Below are positions 34,047 to 43,592 of a stretch of DNA of 48,239 nucleotides, piece after piece; position 1 is the stretch's first letter; the number at the start of each line of letters is the position of its first letter. Under the pieces are notes generated by a model. That model was given only the letters and a program-made list of their open reading frames with translations. It searched no databases and had not been told where the DNA came from. Source of the DNA: a bacterium (lineage in GTDB: Bacteria > Armatimonadota > Zipacnadia > Zipacnadales > UBA11051); contig JAUVVY010000033.1 in the NCBI GenBank assembly GCA_030604405.1, positions 1 to 48,239 on the forward strand, given 5' to 3'. The position numbers and the translations under genes are program-made.

Positions 34047-35328
34047 TCCGCGCCTTGTCGTCCTCTGCGGTTCGCGTGCTGGTTATCGCGGCACCGAGGT
34101 TCTGCAGTTTGCCCTCGAGATCTTCATACCCGCGAGCCAAAAACTCGGCCCCGCTAATCTCGGTGTAGCCGTCTGCAGCCAGCCCGGCCACCACCAGGGC
34201 CGATCCGGCGCGGATGTCGGTGGCCTCGACCGGGGCCCCGTACAGTTTCGGCACACCTCTGATGATCGCCACGCTGTCCTTCAACTGCATGTCAGCACCC
34301 ATCCGCTTCAGTTCATCTATGTAGTTGAACCGGCCCTCAAAGATGGTTTCCTGTAGCACCGTGGTGCCGACGGCGACCGCGCCGAGAACGCCAACATTAG
34401 GCTGCAGATCGGTGGGGAAACCGGGATAAGGAGCGGTGGTCACTTCGAACGCCTGCGGGCGCGTGTCGGAGATTGCGCGCACAAAATCCGGCCCGCTTTC
34501 CAGCCTTAAGCCCACCCTTTGCAGCAGATTAAGCACCGCGCCCATGTGCCGTGGCTCTACCGCTTGCACTGTCACGTCACCGTGCGCGGCACCGCATGCC
34601 ATCAGGAAAGTGCCGGCTTCCATGCGGTCAGGAATAGAGCGGAAGCGGCAGCCGTGCAGCTTCTTGACGCCTTTGATGACAACAATGTCGGTGCCTGCCC
34701 CGCGGATGTCAGCGCCGGCCTGTGTCAGAAAGCGCTGGCAGCAGGTCACTTCTGGCTCGCGCGAGGCGTTTTCAACTACTGTCACGCCATCTGCAAGCAC
34801 TGCCGCCAGCATTACGTTGATGGTCGCGCCGACGCTGCGATAGCGGCTGTCCATATACATGTGGCTACCTGTCAGTTTCTCGGCACGTGCCTGCATCACA
34901 CCGTGGCGCTCCTCTACGACTGCGCCAAGCGCCCTGAAGCCACTGAGATGGAAGTCAACCGGCCGCGAGCCGATGACACAACCGCCCGGCAGCGGAACCT
35001 CCGCCTCACCGAAGCGTCCCAAGAGCGCGCCGGCCACATAAAAAGAGCCCCGCATCTTTCGAACCAGATCGTACGGGGCGCTTACTGAGGTTATGTGCGT
35101 TGCGTCAATACTGAGTACTGAGCGGCCAATGAATTCACACTTGGCACCCAGCGAACGCAGCATGTCAATCATTGCGTTGATGTCGTCAATGCGGGGAACG
35201 TTCTCGATGATGCTCTGGCCCTCGATGAGTAGCGAGGCCGCCAGAAGCGGCAGGGTTCCGTTCTTGGAGCCGCTGATTACCACATCACCAAGCAGGGGAT
35301 TGCCGCCGTGTATCCTGATGGTTGCCAC
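34030..35328 (-). CDS. murA: UDP-N-acetylglucosamine 1-carboxyvinyltransferase
   Basis: First step of peptidoglycan precursor synthesis: adds enolpyruvate from PEP to UDP-GlcNAc. The catalytic cysteine is in PLPGGCVIGSRPVDFH, so fosfomycin sensitivity would be expected. KNGTLPLLAASLL at the N-terminus carries the PEP-binding Lys-Asn. The open frame runs to 35418, but GTG at 35328 (start of VATIRIHGG) has GGGAGGGAG five bases upstream and gives 432 residues, the usual size. The longer version would add about 30 unrelated residues. It lies 82 bp after atpC, linking cell-wall synthesis to the ATP synthase operon. Confidence 0.95.
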   Translation of the reverse strand: MATIRIHGGNPLLGDVVISGSKNGTLPLLAASLLIEGQSIIENVPRIDDINAMIDMLRSLGAKCEFIGRSVLSIDATHITSVSAPYDLVRKMRGSFYVAGALLGRFGEAEVPLPGGCVIGSRPVDFHLSGFRALGAVVEERHGVMQARAEKLTGSHMYMDSRYRSVGATINVMLAAVLADGVTVVENASREPEVTCCQRFLTQAGADIRGAGTDIVVIKGVKKLHGCRFRSIPDRMEAGTFLMACGAAHGDVTVQAVEPRHMGAVLNLLQRVGLRLESGPDFVRAISDTRPQAFEVTTAPYPGFPTDLQPNVGVLGAVAVGTTVLQETIFEGRFNYIDELKRMGADMQLKDSVAIIRGVPKLYGAPVEATDIRAGSALVVAGLAADGYTEISGAEFLARGYEDLEGKLQNLGAAITSTRTAEDDKARNAWHR

Positions 35329-35410
35329 GCTAACTCCCTCCCAGTGTCCGTCAATGGCTGCATAGAGGCTGCGAGTTGTTGCTGCGATGCCGGCGGGCCG
35401 GTACTCGCCC

Positions 35411-35842
35411 TTACCCAAGCATACCAGCTTTTCCGGCGGCGTGCAAGCGGTTCAGCGCCCTGGCCAGAGCCAGCCTTGCGCGGTCCGTATCAATTGCCTC
35501 TCGCTCAGGACCGCGGTAAGCGGCCTCAAGACGCTGTTGGGCACGCCGCATCGCCTGTTGCACTCGCTCTATGTCAATCTTGCTGGCCATTTCTGCGGCA
35601 TCCGCCAGCAGTGTCACGCGGTTGTCGAAAACCTCCATCACCCCGCCGGCTACGGCACTATACTCGTCTCCGCCACTGGTGTGCAGAGTCACCACGCCGG
35701 TGGCCAGACTGGTCAACAGCGGAGCGTGTCCTGGCCTGATACCCAGGTAGCCCAGAGCGCCGGGCACAACTACTCCGTCAACGGGACCCTGAAATTCCAC
35801 ACCAAATTGAGTAACTATCTCAACTATCAATTCGCTATTCAT
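35411..35842 (-). CDS. atpC: ATP synthase F1 epsilon subunit
   Basis: A stalk subunit that couples rotation and inhibits ATP hydrolysis. It is 143 residues, with the beta-sandwich N-terminal domain (GPVDGVVVPGALGYLGIRPGH, containing the conserved GxLGxxPGH), followed by DEYSAVAGGVMEV and a helical hairpin C-terminus (RVQQAMRRAQQRLEAAY). The C-terminal helices are complete, so regulatory inhibition is possible. It follows atpD by 32 bp and is the last atp gene. Confidence 0.96.
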   Translation of the reverse strand: MNSELIVEIVTQFGVEFQGPVDGVVVPGALGYLGIRPGHAPLLTSLATGVVTLHTSGGDEYSAVAGGVMEVFDNRVTLLADAAEMASKIDIERVQQAMRRAQQRLEAAYRGPEREAIDTDRARLALARALNRLHAAGKAGMLG

Positions 35843-35874
35843 AGCAACTGTCGGCCCACTTAGCCGCTTCCCTG

Positions 35875-37251
<1,377 letters not shown>

Positions 37252-37367
37252 CTATTCCGGCCTTCCTGGTTTATCTTCCGCATAGGTTCGCGTGCTAGTC
37301 TGACGCAGTTGGCGTCATGTCATTTGGAGGGGCTGGTCTCACTGCGGTCGGCCGGCCCGCCTGTGGC

Positions 37368-38231
37368 TTACAAATGCCCCAGCGCCTCCGCTCCCGTTGC
37401 TACTTCCAGTATCTCGTTGGTGATTTTCTGCTGCCGGGCGCGGTTAAGTTGCCGGACCAGGTTGTCGCGCATCTCTTCGGCATTGTCCGAAGAGGCCGTC
37501 ATAGCGATCATGCGCGCCGCGTGCTCGCAGGCGAGCGACTGCACCAGATAGTAACGCAACTCGGCTTCCACCGCCATCGGCAGCAGCGTATTGATGAGCT
37601 CCGCCGCGTCGGGCTCGTAGATGTACTCCACAGGCGCCTCGGCCTGTGCTATATCGTGTGGGATCGGTAGCACCTGCTGCAGCGTCGGTACATGTCGGGA
37701 GATGCTGACAAACTGGGTGTAGACAATGTGCAAGCTGTCGAGGCCGCCTGCATCGAAGTATTCGCGGATTTCTCTGCAGATTTGGGCGGCCTTTTCGGTC
37801 TCCTGCACATCCCTCAGAGAGTAGTAGGCCTCAATAACATTCCAGCCGCTGCGACGAGCGTAGGCGACCGCCTTAGCCCCCACTGCGATGACATCAACCG
37901 GGCAGCCGGTGCCACGGACGAATTGCTCTGTCGCTCGGAACACGTTGGTGTTATAGCTGCCACACAGCCCACGGTCGCCGGCGGCCAACACCAGCCCGAC
38001 CCGTCGTTGTGGGCCTGGCTCGCGCAGATAGGGGTGTGAGATCGGCGTCTCGCTGCTGCTGATGCGCGCGAGTATCTCGCTGAGCCGCAGGAAGTACTCG
38101 CGCCGCCGCTCGACGCCCTCTTGCACCCGGCGCAACTGCACTGCCGAGACCATGCTCATGGCTCTGGTTATTTGCCAGATGTTTTCGGTCGTGCGTATTT
38201 TTCGGCGCAGGACCCGCAGATTCTCAGGCAT
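37368..38231 (-). CDS. atpG: ATP synthase F1 gamma subunit
   Basis: Central rotating stalk. The N-terminal helix begins MPENLRVLRRKIRTTENIWQITRAM and the C-terminal helix includes SSDNAEEMRDNLVRQLNRARQQ, the two halves of the rotor coiled coil, with a Rossmann-like middle (GLVLAAGDRGLCGSYN). The 287-residue length is normal. It begins 5 bp after the atpA stop, a tight coupling typical of F1 genes. Confidence 0.97.
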   Translation of the reverse strand: MPENLRVLRRKIRTTENIWQITRAMSMVSAVQLRRVQEGVERRREYFLRLSEILARISSSETPISHPYLREPGPQRRVGLVLAAGDRGLCGSYNTNVFRATEQFVRGTGCPVDVIAVGAKAVAYARRSGWNVIEAYYSLRDVQETEKAAQICREIREYFDAGGLDSLHIVYTQFVSISRHVPTLQQVLPIPHDIAQAEAPVEYIYEPDAAELINTLLPMAVEAELRYYLVQSLACEHAARMIAMTASSDNAEEMRDNLVRQLNRARQQKITNEILEVATGAEALGHL

Positions 38232-38236
38232 CGGCT

Positions 38237-39805
38237 CTATTCAACACCCTCAATCTCGCTGGTGGGCCGCTCTGCATATTGTTCTTTTTCCAAGTATTGC
38301 TCATCCAATTTGGTCCTGAAATCCTCGATGGCTTTGTCCAGCCGCTCCGCCATTTCGTCCGACAGTTGCTGTGTCTGGCGCAGCCCGCTTTCTATCTCCG
38401 GGTAGCGTTCGCGGATGAATGTGAGCAGTTCGGCTTCCAAAGCAGTAATCGCTTCCAGCTTGACGTCGTCCCAGCACCCGTGGGTGCCGGCGAATATGAC
38501 GATGACCTGCTCGGCAATCGCCATCGGTACGTACTGGTCCTGCTTGAGTGCTTCCGTCATGCGGTCGCCGCGCTTGAGGATATTGCGGGTCTCCTCGTCA
38601 AGATCAGAGGCGAACTGTGAGAAAGCGCGGTACTCGCGGTATGAGGCCAGGTCCAGTTTGAGCCGCCCCGCGACCCGGCGCATCATCTGCGTTTGCGCAT
38701 TGCCCCCGACGCGTGAGACGCTCAACCCGACGCTAATGGCCGGACGGACACCGGCATAGAACAGCTCCGGCTCCAGGTATATCTGCCCGTCGGTAATCGA
38801 GATCAAGTTCGTGGGGATATAAGCGGCGTAGTCGCCTTCCTCGGTCTGAATTACCGGAAGCGCGGTCAGTGAACCTCCGCCTTCTGCCTCGCTGAGCTTC
38901 GCAGCGCGCTCCAGTAGCCGCGAGTGCAGGTTGAAGATGTCGCCCGGGTAGGCCTCCCGCCCTGGTGGACGCCGCAGCAGCAGACTCACTTCGCGGTAAG
39001 CCTTGGCGTGTCTGGTCAGGTCGTCGTAGATGACCAGCGCATGGCCGCCGTTGTCGCGAAGGTACTCGCCGATAGTGCAACCTGCATAGGGCGCGATGTA
39101 CTGCACCGCTGCAGGATCGGATGCCGTTGCTGCGACTATGCAGGTGTACTCCATCGCGCCGTGTTCCTCAAGTATCGCGGCGGTGCGCCGAACCGAGGAG
39201 CTCTTCTGACCGATTGCGACATATATGCACTTAACACCGGTGTCCCGCTGGTTGATTATCGTGTCAATGGCGATGGCGGTCTTACCGGTTTGGCGGTCGC
39301 CGATGAGCAGCTCGCGCTGGCCACGGCCGATAGGTATCATCGAGTCAATGGCCTTGATGCCGGTATGCAGCGGCTCACTCACCGGCTGCCGCTTGACGAC
39401 GCCGGGAGCCTTGACTTCTAGTGGCCGCGTGTATTTGGTCACTACGACCCCTTTGCCGTCAAGCGGCTCGCCCAGCGGACTTACCACGCGCCCGAAAAGC
39501 TCTTCACCCACTCGCGTCTCGGCGATGCGGCCAGTGGTTTGCACCTGGTCGCCCTCTTTGACATGCTCGTAGGGGCCCATCAGGATGCAGCCGACATTAT
39601 CCTCCTCCAGGTTCAGCGCGATGCCCATCAGTTCGCCGGGAAATTCGACCAGTTCTGCAGCCATCACATCGGCAAGGCCATAGACGCGCGCGATCCCGTC
39701 ACCGACCTCGATGACGGTGCCCACTCCCACCATTTCCACTTGGCTTTCGAGTCTTTGCAGTTCGTCTCTGAGTATCGCGGAGACCTCGTCAGGCCTGCCT
39801 TGCAC
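38237..39805 (-). CDS. atpA: ATP synthase F1 alpha subunit
   Basis: Non-catalytic nucleotide-binding subunit of F1. Walker A is [13 protein letters not shown], followed by [16 protein letters not shown], and the arginine finger lies in [17 protein letters not shown]. It is 522 residues. The start is GTG with GAGGTGA six bases upstream. Its N-terminal helix ([15 protein letters not shown]) is shaped to contact the delta subunit. It lies 85 bp after atpH. Confidence 0.98.
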   Translation of the reverse strand: MQGRPDEVSAILRDELQRLESQVEMVGVGTVIEVGDGIARVYGLADVMAAELVEFPGELMGIALNLEEDNVGCILMGPYEHVKEGDQVQTTGRIAETRVGEELFGRVVSPLGEPLDGKGVVVTKYTRPLEVKAPGVVKRQPVSEPLHTGIKAIDSMIPIGRGQRELLIGDRQTGKTAIAIDTIINQRDTGVKCIYVAIGQKSSSVRRTAAILEEHGAMEYTCIVAATASDPAAVQYIAPYAGCTIGEYLRDNGGHALVIYDDLTRHAKAYREVSLLLRRPPGREAYPGDIFNLHSRLLERAAKLSEAEGGGSLTALPVIQTEEGDYAAYIPTNLISITDGQIYLEPELFYAGVRPAISVGLSVSRVGGNAQTQMMRRVAGRLKLDLASYREYRAFSQFASDLDEETRNILKRGDRMTEALKQDQYVPMAIAEQVIVIFAGTHGCWDDVKLEAITALEAELLTFIRERYPEIESGLRQTQQLSDEMAERLDKAIEDFRTKLDEQYLEKEQYAERPTSEIEGVE

Positions 39806-39890
39806 GGCGTTTCACCTCAATGCTCTGTCAGAGCCGCCGACACTTCATTCTGGGAGAGCGGGCGAGAATCAGTGAGGGTCACGGTCAAGT

Positions 39891-40442
39891 TCAATACCTC
39901 TGCAGCCCTTCGGACAGCTTCTTGAGTTTCCCACGCACGCTGCCCTCAATCAGCCGGTCACCCATGCGAACGGTCATGCCGCCGACCAGCGAAGGGTCCA
40001 CGGTGAGATCCAGTTCGATGCTGCAGTTGGTCAAACTGGCAAGTGCTTGTTTCAGTTCTGTCTGCTCTCGCTCCGAAAGCGGAAAGGCGGACACTACTTC
40101 TGCCCGCATCAGATTGCGGTCTTCATCCCACAGCTCCAGGAAACCGTCCGCGGCTGCCTCCAGCACGTGCGCCCGTCCCTTGGTCAGTACCAAACGCAAG
40201 AACGGCTTGAAACTTGCTGTGGGCCGTTGATCAGCCCCTGCTATCCTCAGCAGCATCGCGACCTTATCCTCGACAGGCAGTGTCGGGTGCTTGAGCGCAT
40301 CGAGGAATCGTGCCTCGGCACGCAGCGCCTCTGCGACAGCCTGTAGTTGTGCATAGACGGCGCTTTGCTCGGCGCGTTCGGCCGCTTCGGCGTAGAGCGC
40401 GCGTACATATCTTTTCGTAAGCGTATCTACAACCATATTCAT
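39891..40442 (-). CDS. atpH: ATP synthase delta subunit
   Basis: Links the F1 head to the peripheral stalk. It is 183 residues, with an all-helical N-terminal domain (KRYVRALYAEAAERAEQS) and the C-terminal strand-helix part containing NCSIELDLTVDPSLVGGMTVRMGDRLIEGSVRGKL broken up by loops. No strong ribosome site is visible before the ATG. The gene follows an odd tandem-repeat spacer (40489-40749) that carries copies of the atpF end, so the repeats may have separated it from its original signal. Confidence 0.93.
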   Translation of the reverse strand: MNMVVDTLTKRYVRALYAEAAERAEQSAVYAQLQAVAEALRAEARFLDALKHPTLPVEDKVAMLLRIAGADQRPTASFKPFLRLVLTKGRAHVLEAAADGFLELWDEDRNLMRAEVVSAFPLSEREQTELKQALASLTNCSIELDLTVDPSLVGGMTVRMGDRLIEGSVRGKLKKLSEGLQRY

Positions 40443-40488
40443 AATCTGGCTACTGCCCGTCGGCTCGACACTATTTTTCTGGCACGTT

Positions 40489-40749
40489 ACCGTACCAGCT
40501 CGTCTTCCGGCATTTCCTGGGCGATGCGGTTCACATCTATTTCCCTTCGCGTAGGTCGGGCTTCCAGCCCAACATGCCGCCTCTTCGTCGCGCTACCGCG
40601 CCAGCTCGTCCTCCGGCATTTCGTGGGCGATGCGGTTTACATCTATTTCCGTTCGCGTAGGTCGGGCTTCCAGCCCGACATGGCGCCTCTTCGTCGCGCT
40701 ACCGCGCTAGCTCGTCCTCCGGCATTTCGTGGGCGATGCGGTTTACATC
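40489..40749. repeat. 106-bp tandem repeat carrying copies of the atpF 3' end
   Basis: Two full copies (40489-40594 and 40595-40700) follow a partial third copy that is the true end of atpF (40701-40749). On the minus strand each ends in the same coding sequence plus stop. The gene and copy 2 give DVNRIAHEMPEDELAR, and copy 1 gives DVNRIAQEMPEDELVR. The stops are TAG, TAG and TAA. The unit's remaining bases include the dispersed gtaggtcgggcttccagcccgac palindrome. The spacer is thus a duplicated gene end plus a repeat element, multiplied in tandem. Confidence 0.92.
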
Positions 40750-41235
40750 GGCGATGAAGGCATCAATCACCGCTCTGTGGCGCTCTTCGTCCAAGGCGTC
40801 GCGCACGACTTTGCTGGCCACTTCAATTGCCATTGCCGCGACCTGCTGTTTGAGTTCGGCCAGCATTGCCTCGCGGGCCCTGCGCAGTTCCTCCGCGCCC
40901 TGTGCAACCATCTGCTGCCGTTGGGTGCGGGCCTCTGCGTGGAGGTCCGCGATGGCCTGCTTGGCCTCGCGGCTGGCTCGGGCGATATCGGCGCGGAACG
41001 TCTCCCGCATGGCGTCAAGCTGTTGTTGCAGGTTTTGGCGCTCTGCGGCGGCTGCAGTGCGCTCCTGCTCGGCCTCGCGCAGATCGGCTGCGATACCATC
41101 GGCGCGTTGCTGCATGAACTCGCCGATGGGGCCGAAGGCGTAGCGCCGCAGCAGGTAGAGTAGCAGCAGGAAGCCGATAATGTTGACGACTATGGCCCCC
41201 GGTTCTATCCCCAGGGCTTCCAGTATGGATGCCAT
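40699..41235 (-). CDS. atpF: ATP synthase Fo b subunit
   Basis: Peripheral stalk. A single N-terminal helix (IVVNIIGFLLLLYLLRRYAFGP) is followed by a long charged coiled coil that dimerises and reaches the delta subunit. It is about 178 residues. I take the ATG at 41235 (MASILEALGIE), one codon after a GTG at 41238. GGGGGAT precedes both. The final 16 residues (DVNRIAHEMPEDELAR) are repeated twice more downstream in the tandem array. Only one b gene is present, so a homodimer is likely. Confidence 0.94.
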   Translation of the reverse strand: MASILEALGIEPGAIVVNIIGFLLLLYLLRRYAFGPIGEFMQQRADGIAADLREAEQERTAAAAERQNLQQQLDAMRETFRADIARASREAKQAIADLHAEARTQRQQMVAQGAEELRRAREAMLAELKQQVAAMAIEVASKVVRDALDEERHRAVIDAFIADVNRIAHEMPEDELAR

Positions 41236-41256
41236 CACTTATCCCCCGGCGATGCA

Positions 41257-41526
41257 CTACCTGCCGACGTGCGATTGAATCATCTCGGCTACCGGGGCGA
41301 GTTTCCCCTGCAGCGTAAAGAACACGATCAGACAGTAGATCACCAGCGACTCGATCAAAGCCAGCGTGAGAAGCAACAGGCCGCGCACGTTGCCGGCCAT
41401 ATCAGGCTGTCGCGCGATGGCTTCCATGGCCGCGACAGCCGCCTTGGCCTGCGCCATCGAGGCTGCCAGTACTGCGATCGTAACTCCCAGGCTTACGCCC
41501 AATGCTAACGCTGTTTCGTAGGACAT
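41257..41526 (-). CDS. atpE: ATP synthase Fo c subunit (rotor ring)
   Basis: An 89-residue hairpin that forms the ion-carrying ring. The ion-binding residue is Glu59 in ALIESLVIY, and the polar loop is ARQPD at 38-42. Gln26 lies exactly 33 residues before Glu59, with Ser60 and Tyr64 following, which matches several ligands of the sodium-binding ring of Ilyobacter (Gln32, Glu65, Ser66, Tyr70). One Ilyobacter ligand, Thr67, is Leu here. The first helix lacks the usual GxGxG and reads LAASMAQAKA instead. The ribosome site is GAGGAGC. Confidence 0.96.
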   Translation of the reverse strand: MSYETALALGVSLGVTIAVLAASMAQAKAAVAAMEAIARQPDMAGNVRGLLLLTLALIESLVIYCLIVFFTLQGKLAPVAEMIQSHVGR

Positions 41527-41604
41527 GTCATCTTGCTCCTCGTACTTGTTGTGCTTGGAAAAAGCGCGACTGTTTGCAGCCGCCTGAACTCGGCTTGTGC
41601 CTCC

Positions 41605-42387
41605 TTAAGTCGCCTGCTCGATTTCACGGGCCGTGTGTCCCTCTTCATGCTCTTCCTCATGGCCAGTCGCCATGTTGATGTAGGCGCACGTGAGCATCAC
41701 AAAAACCAGCGCCTGAATAAGGGCGATGAACATGGCGAGAAACAGAAACGGCAACTGCAGAGGCAGCGGCACCCAGATTGCCCTCATCATCTCGGCCGAC
41801 AATCTTATGAACTCCGCGACCAAAGTATCGTCCCCGAAGGTGTTACCGAAGAGACGAACGGCGAGGCTGAGCGGCCTGGCCAGTTCGCCGATCAAGTGGA
41901 CGGCCACCATAATGGGTGCCATCCACCATACGTCGCCTGTAAAATGCTTCACATATCTGATACCGTGCTCTTTCAATCCAAAATATTGAACCGCAAAAAA
42001 CACCACTAGCGCCGGCGCAAAAGTACCATTCAACGTCGCCGCTGGTGCTGCAAAGCCCGGTACTAATCCGACTAGCGCGTTGAAGAAAACATACAGGAAA
42101 ACAGTCGTTATGAACGGCGCAAAACGCCCACCGCCCGGCCCGATCATCTCCACGCACAGGCCTTGGATCGCCTCTATGAAAAACTCCCACACATTCTGCA
42201 CGCCGCTCGGAACACTACGCAGGTGGCGGCTACCCATATACGCCAAAACCACCAGCAAGGCGATTATCAGCCAGCCAGTGATCACAACCGGGTTCACGAA
42301 ACCGTCCGCCCACTCCGGTATATACGGCTGCAGCGCGTTGAGCCACTGGCCGTGTTCACCAAATCCGCTGCTGGACTCTCCGTGCAT
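41605..42387 (-). CDS. atpB: ATP synthase Fo a subunit
   Basis: The membrane ion-channel half of Fo. It is 260 residues with five or six helices. The essential arginine is Arg178 in LAVRLFGNTFGDD. The C-terminus is unusually acidic (GHEEEHEEGHTA). Other conserved parts, such as PFITTVFLYVFFNALVG, are present. The ribosome site is AAGGGCT. It lies after atpI and before atpE, as normal. Confidence 0.96.
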   Translation of the reverse strand: MHGESSSGFGEHGQWLNALQPYIPEWADGFVNPVVITGWLIIALLVVLAYMGSRHLRSVPSGVQNVWEFFIEAIQGLCVEMIGPGGGRFAPFITTVFLYVFFNALVGLVPGFAAPAATLNGTFAPALVVFFAVQYFGLKEHGIRYVKHFTGDVWWMAPIMVAVHLIGELARPLSLAVRLFGNTFGDDTLVAEFIRLSAEMMRAIWVPLPLQLPFLFLAMFIALIQALVFVMLTCAYINMATGHEEEHEEGHTAREIEQAT

Positions 42388-42443
42388 TAGCCCTTATCAT
42401 CCAAATCTTCGACAAAAACAGCCCCCGTCGCCGGGTCTTGATC

Positions 42444-42839
42444 CTACAAGCCCGGTCCCGACGCGCAACTATCGCGCTCTGTGGCGGTGAAATTCGCAGC
42501 GATGAAGCCCGCCAAGCCGATCGTATATCCGCCCGCCAAACCGACGATGTCTATTTGGGGGCATTTCACTGCGCCGTAAATGGCTGCACCGATTAAGCCG
42601 TACTTAGCAACGTGCAGTAAAAGAAAAAGCAGCCTGTGCCGACCGCCTCGTGTCGCGGTGACCTCCGTTGTGCATACCACAAGCAGCAATATGCCGAACG
42701 CCCAGAGCAGCACGCCGCAGATCAGACCCGCTGCCACTGCCAAACGCCCGATGCCAGCAAAAAACCCAGCAATAAGTATGCCAGGCAGCACGGCTAAGAG
42801 CCACGAGCGCGGCTTGATACGCTCCCGATATGTTTTCAA
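42444..42839 (-). CDS. atpI: ATP synthase I-like membrane protein
   Basis: A 131-residue protein with four predicted helices (LLAVLPGILIAGFFAGIGRL, AAGLICGVLLWAFGILLLVV, LLFLLLHVAKYGLIGAAIYG and GLAGGYTIGLAGFIAA). Position, size and topology fit AtpI, which helps assemble the c-ring in several bacteria, but sequence matches to AtpI are weak by eye. It overlaps atpZ by 4 bp and ends 56 bp before atpB. Confidence 0.75.
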   Translation of the reverse strand: MKTYRERIKPRSWLLAVLPGILIAGFFAGIGRLAVAAGLICGVLLWAFGILLLVVCTTEVTATRGGRHRLLFLLLHVAKYGLIGAAIYGAVKCPQIDIVGLAGGYTIGLAGFIAANFTATERDSCASGPGL

Positions 42840-43081
42840 TCTTCGTCACTGGCGCGCTGTACCGTGCGCCATAGCTCCAGGAACCCCGCCGCCGACCCCA
42901 GCAGCACCCCTATCACTGTCAGCCACGGCTCCGTTCCCCAGCGCCCGTCCAGCCACACCCCGATACCTGCACCGATACCGACGCTGGCCGCCATCGTAAT
43001 CCCGAGAGTTGCGAGGCCAAGCGTCCGCGACATACCGGCTCTGGTGGGGGATTTGTCGCTGTTCTCGCGGCCTTGGGGCAT
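42836..43081 (-). CDS. atpZ: AtpZ/AtpI-type small membrane protein
   Basis: An 81-residue protein with two helices (LATLGITMAASVGIGAGIGVWLDG, split, and LTVIGVLLGSAAGFLELWR). The pattern GxGxGxWLDxxxGT...GxxxGxxxGF/LxxL is typical of the AtpZ (F0F1 ATPase-associated, Mg/Ca-related) family. It is the first gene of the atp operon, with a GAGGTAGAGG-like ribosome site. Its function in other bacteria is to aid ATP synthase assembly or ion supply. Confidence 0.85.
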   Translation of the reverse strand: MPQGRENSDKSPTRAGMSRTLGLATLGITMAASVGIGAGIGVWLDGRWGTEPWLTVIGVLLGSAAGFLELWRTVQRASDED

Positions 43082-43106
43082 GTTCGACCTCTACCTCAAC
43101 ACGGCC

Positions 43107-43136
43107 ATGATATACCGTGCAGCAACTGCGTGTCAA
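43107..43136 (-). promoter_or_regulatory. Sigma-70 type promoter for the atp operon
   Basis: On the minus strand TTGACA (43131-43136) is followed by TATATC at 43109-43114 (16 bp spacing) or TATCAT at 43107-43112 (18 bp spacing). Either gives a good promoter about 20-30 bp before the atpZ ATG. Confidence 0.6.
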
Positions 43137-43185
43137 GTTAGCGCGTCTCCGCACCGCAGCCCTTGAGGGCGAGAGCATCAATGGC

Positions 43186-43215
43186 TTGACGCCTGCCTAC
43201 GTCCGATGCTAACAT
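43186..43215 (+). promoter_or_regulatory. Sigma-70 type promoter for gatCA
   Basis: TTGACG (43186-43191) and TAACAT (43210-43215) are 18 bp apart, and TGC just before the -10 makes it extended. The expected start near 43222 leaves a leader of about 47 bases before gatC. Confidence 0.5.
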
Positions 43216-43268
43216 GACACTCGCCGTAGCCTGTAATGTGAGTCGAAGACCGAACAGGATGAGCAACC

Positions 43269-43565
43269 ATGCCCGAAGTCACCCTCGACGAAGTCCGCCA
43301 TGTGGCCGAACTGGCGCGCATGGCACTTAGTGACGAAGAACTCGAGCGCGTGCGCCGCGAGCTCAACCGCATTATGGACTATTTCGCCGAACTCCAGCAG
43401 CTCGATACCGAAGGCATCGGCGACACCTCTCATGCCATCCCCATGACCGATGTGTATCGGCAAGACGAGATTGGCGACAGTCTGCCGGCGGCGAAAATAG
43501 TCCAGAACGCGCCCGACAGTATCGAGAACTTCTTCCGCGTGCCGACGTTCATGGAAGAAGAATAA
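43269..43565 (+). CDS. gatC: Asp/Glu-tRNA amidotransferase subunit C
   Basis: A small 98-residue subunit that wraps around and stabilises GatA. It has the expected opening helix (VRHVAELARMALSDEELERV), ELQQLDTEGIGDTSH and the C-terminal MTDVYRQDEIGDSL. It is followed by gatA after 27 bp. The genes let the cell make Gln-tRNA or Asn-tRNA by amidation. gatB is not in the window. Confidence 0.95.
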   Translation: MPEVTLDEVRHVAELARMALSDEELERVRRELNRIMDYFAELQQLDTEGIGDTSHAIPMTDVYRQDEIGDSLPAAKIVQNAPDSIENFFRVPTFMEEE

Positions 43566-43592
43566 TTCCCCAATTCCGGGAGGCCTTGCGAC

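Noticed and set aside
35329-35418. Longer murA start
   Set aside because: The 30 extra residues do not resemble MurA, and GTG at 35328 has a near-perfect ribosome site.
40489-40749. CRISPR array
   Set aside because: The units are directly adjacent, with no unique spacers between repeats, and contain atpF coding sequence.
40347-40757. Open frame across the atpF repeats
   Set aside because: It is antisense to duplicated atpF sequence and its apparent protein repeats come from the DNA repeat.
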